Assembly: GCA_030950765.1 (NCBI GenBank)
Contig: JAUZQX010000075.1
Coordinates: 1-15,369, forward strand
Reading direction: 5' to 3'
DNA from: Ghiorsea sp.
GTDB lineage: Bacteria; Pseudomonadota; Zetaproteobacteria; Mariprofundales; Mariprofundaceae
Length of the DNA: 15,369 nucleotides
Below the pieces are notes generated by a model. That model had not been told where the DNA came from, searched no databases, and saw only the letters and a list, made by a program, of their open reading frames with translations. Positions 14,943-15,369 of this stretch are shown piece after piece (the stretch's first letter is position 1; each line of letters opens with the position of its first letter). Position numbers and translations under genes: made by a program.

Positions 14943-15369
14943 TGATAAGGGTAAGAAAAACAATGAAAAAAAGATGGTTGCCATTCCAAAGGTGTTCGCA
15001 ATTCTTATTAGTTTCTTTTTTATGTTCGCTGGTGATTCCGCATCAGGTGTTTGCTGGTGAAGTAAGACAAGTGAATTTTGTTGTTTTTCAGAAAGATCAT
15101 CCTGATGTTAATTTTGAAGGTCTGTTTACAGGTTCATTGGGCGCATTGGTTACGTCGGTTGAAAAAGATGCGCATATTGTCATTGCCTTACGTACACCTG
15201 AAGTAAAAGATAGAGATATTATCAATGTGCAGTCAGATGTATTGCGTATGACATCAGAGAATAAACTGGCAAACAGTGGTGTGAATTGTCGTTTCTTTTT
15301 TAATGACGATTCCGATGAAGATTCATTGTTTTATTCGATTAGTGGTGTTTGTGATGTGCTGGACTCAGA
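14942..15369 (+). CDS. Exported protein, N-terminal part, hypothetical (right-truncated)
   Basis: The frame is open from ATG 14942 to the window edge (142 full codons visible) without a stop. The start overlaps the previous TGA (TGATG), and AGAAGG sits five bases upstream. An alternative start at 14963 (MKKRWLPFQR) gives a shorter basic region. The N-terminus is a Sec signal peptide: basic residues, hydrophobic FLLVSFLCSLVIP, and a likely cleavage site after VFA before GEV. The mature part begins with alternating hydrophobic residues (VRQVNFVVFQ), a beta-like pattern, and contains two cysteines in CRFFF and GVCDVL that could form a periplasmic disulfide. No family recognised. Coupling with the preceding exported protein suggests the two act together in the periplasm. 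Confidence 0.65.
   Translation, partial: MIRVRKTMKKRWLPFQRCSQFLLVSFLCSLVIPHQVFAGEVRQVNFVVFQKDHPDVNFEGLFTGSLGALVTSVEKDAHIVIALRTPEVKDRDIINVQSDVLRMTSENKLANSGVNCRFFFNDDSDEDSLFYSISGVCDVLDS

Overview
The window looks like core chromosome of a moderately AT-rich Gram-negative bacterium (Pseudomonadota). TatABC, a lipoprotein-type solute-binding protein, ZapA with a ZapB-like coiled coil, and a 6S RNA between zapA and the folate gene fau all point that way. The gene order zapB-like / zapA / 6S RNA / fau is typical of gamma- and betaproteobacteria. A YmdB-type phosphoesterase directly after fau is more familiar from alphaproteobacteria. This mixture, with moderate GC, fits a deep-branching lineage such as the Zetaproteobacteria, but that placement is inference. 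Every protein gene is on the + strand and the window is densely packed. No insertion sequence, phage gene, CRISPR array, tRNA or rRNA was seen.

Layout. (1) 1-2145: 3' part of polA, cut by the left edge. (2) 2183-7420: a signalling block of two related hybrid histidine kinases (HK1, HK2) around a periplasmic solute-binding lipoprotein. The lipoprotein gene overlaps the HK2 gene by 4 bp, with no transporter subunits nearby, so it is probably the sensory front end of HK2. (3) 7529-8386 galU and 8467-10797 tex, separated by a short spacer with repeated CTGACT elements. (4) 10886-12376: tatA-tatB-tatC plus an overlapping, previously easy-to-miss 54-residue membrane-anchored zinc-ribbon protein. 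(5) 12415-14541: zapB-like, zapA, 6S RNA, fau and ymdB. The closing stem of the 6S RNA includes the end of zapA and abuts the fau start. (6) 14643-15369: a small exported protein and the start of a second exported protein cut by the right edge; neither family was recognised.

How they work together. PolA and Tex serve DNA repair/replication and RNA-related housekeeping. GalU supplies UDP-glucose for envelope polysaccharide. TatABC exports folded proteins. ZapA and its coiled-coil neighbour support the FtsZ ring. 6S RNA tunes sigma-70 RNA polymerase in stationary phase, and Fau recycles 5-formyl-THF. The most accessory-looking parts are the kinase/solute-binding block, the zinc-ribbon mini-protein after tatC, and the exported pair at the right edge. 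No wholly new system is evident; the strongest candidates for unexplored biology are listed in the findings.
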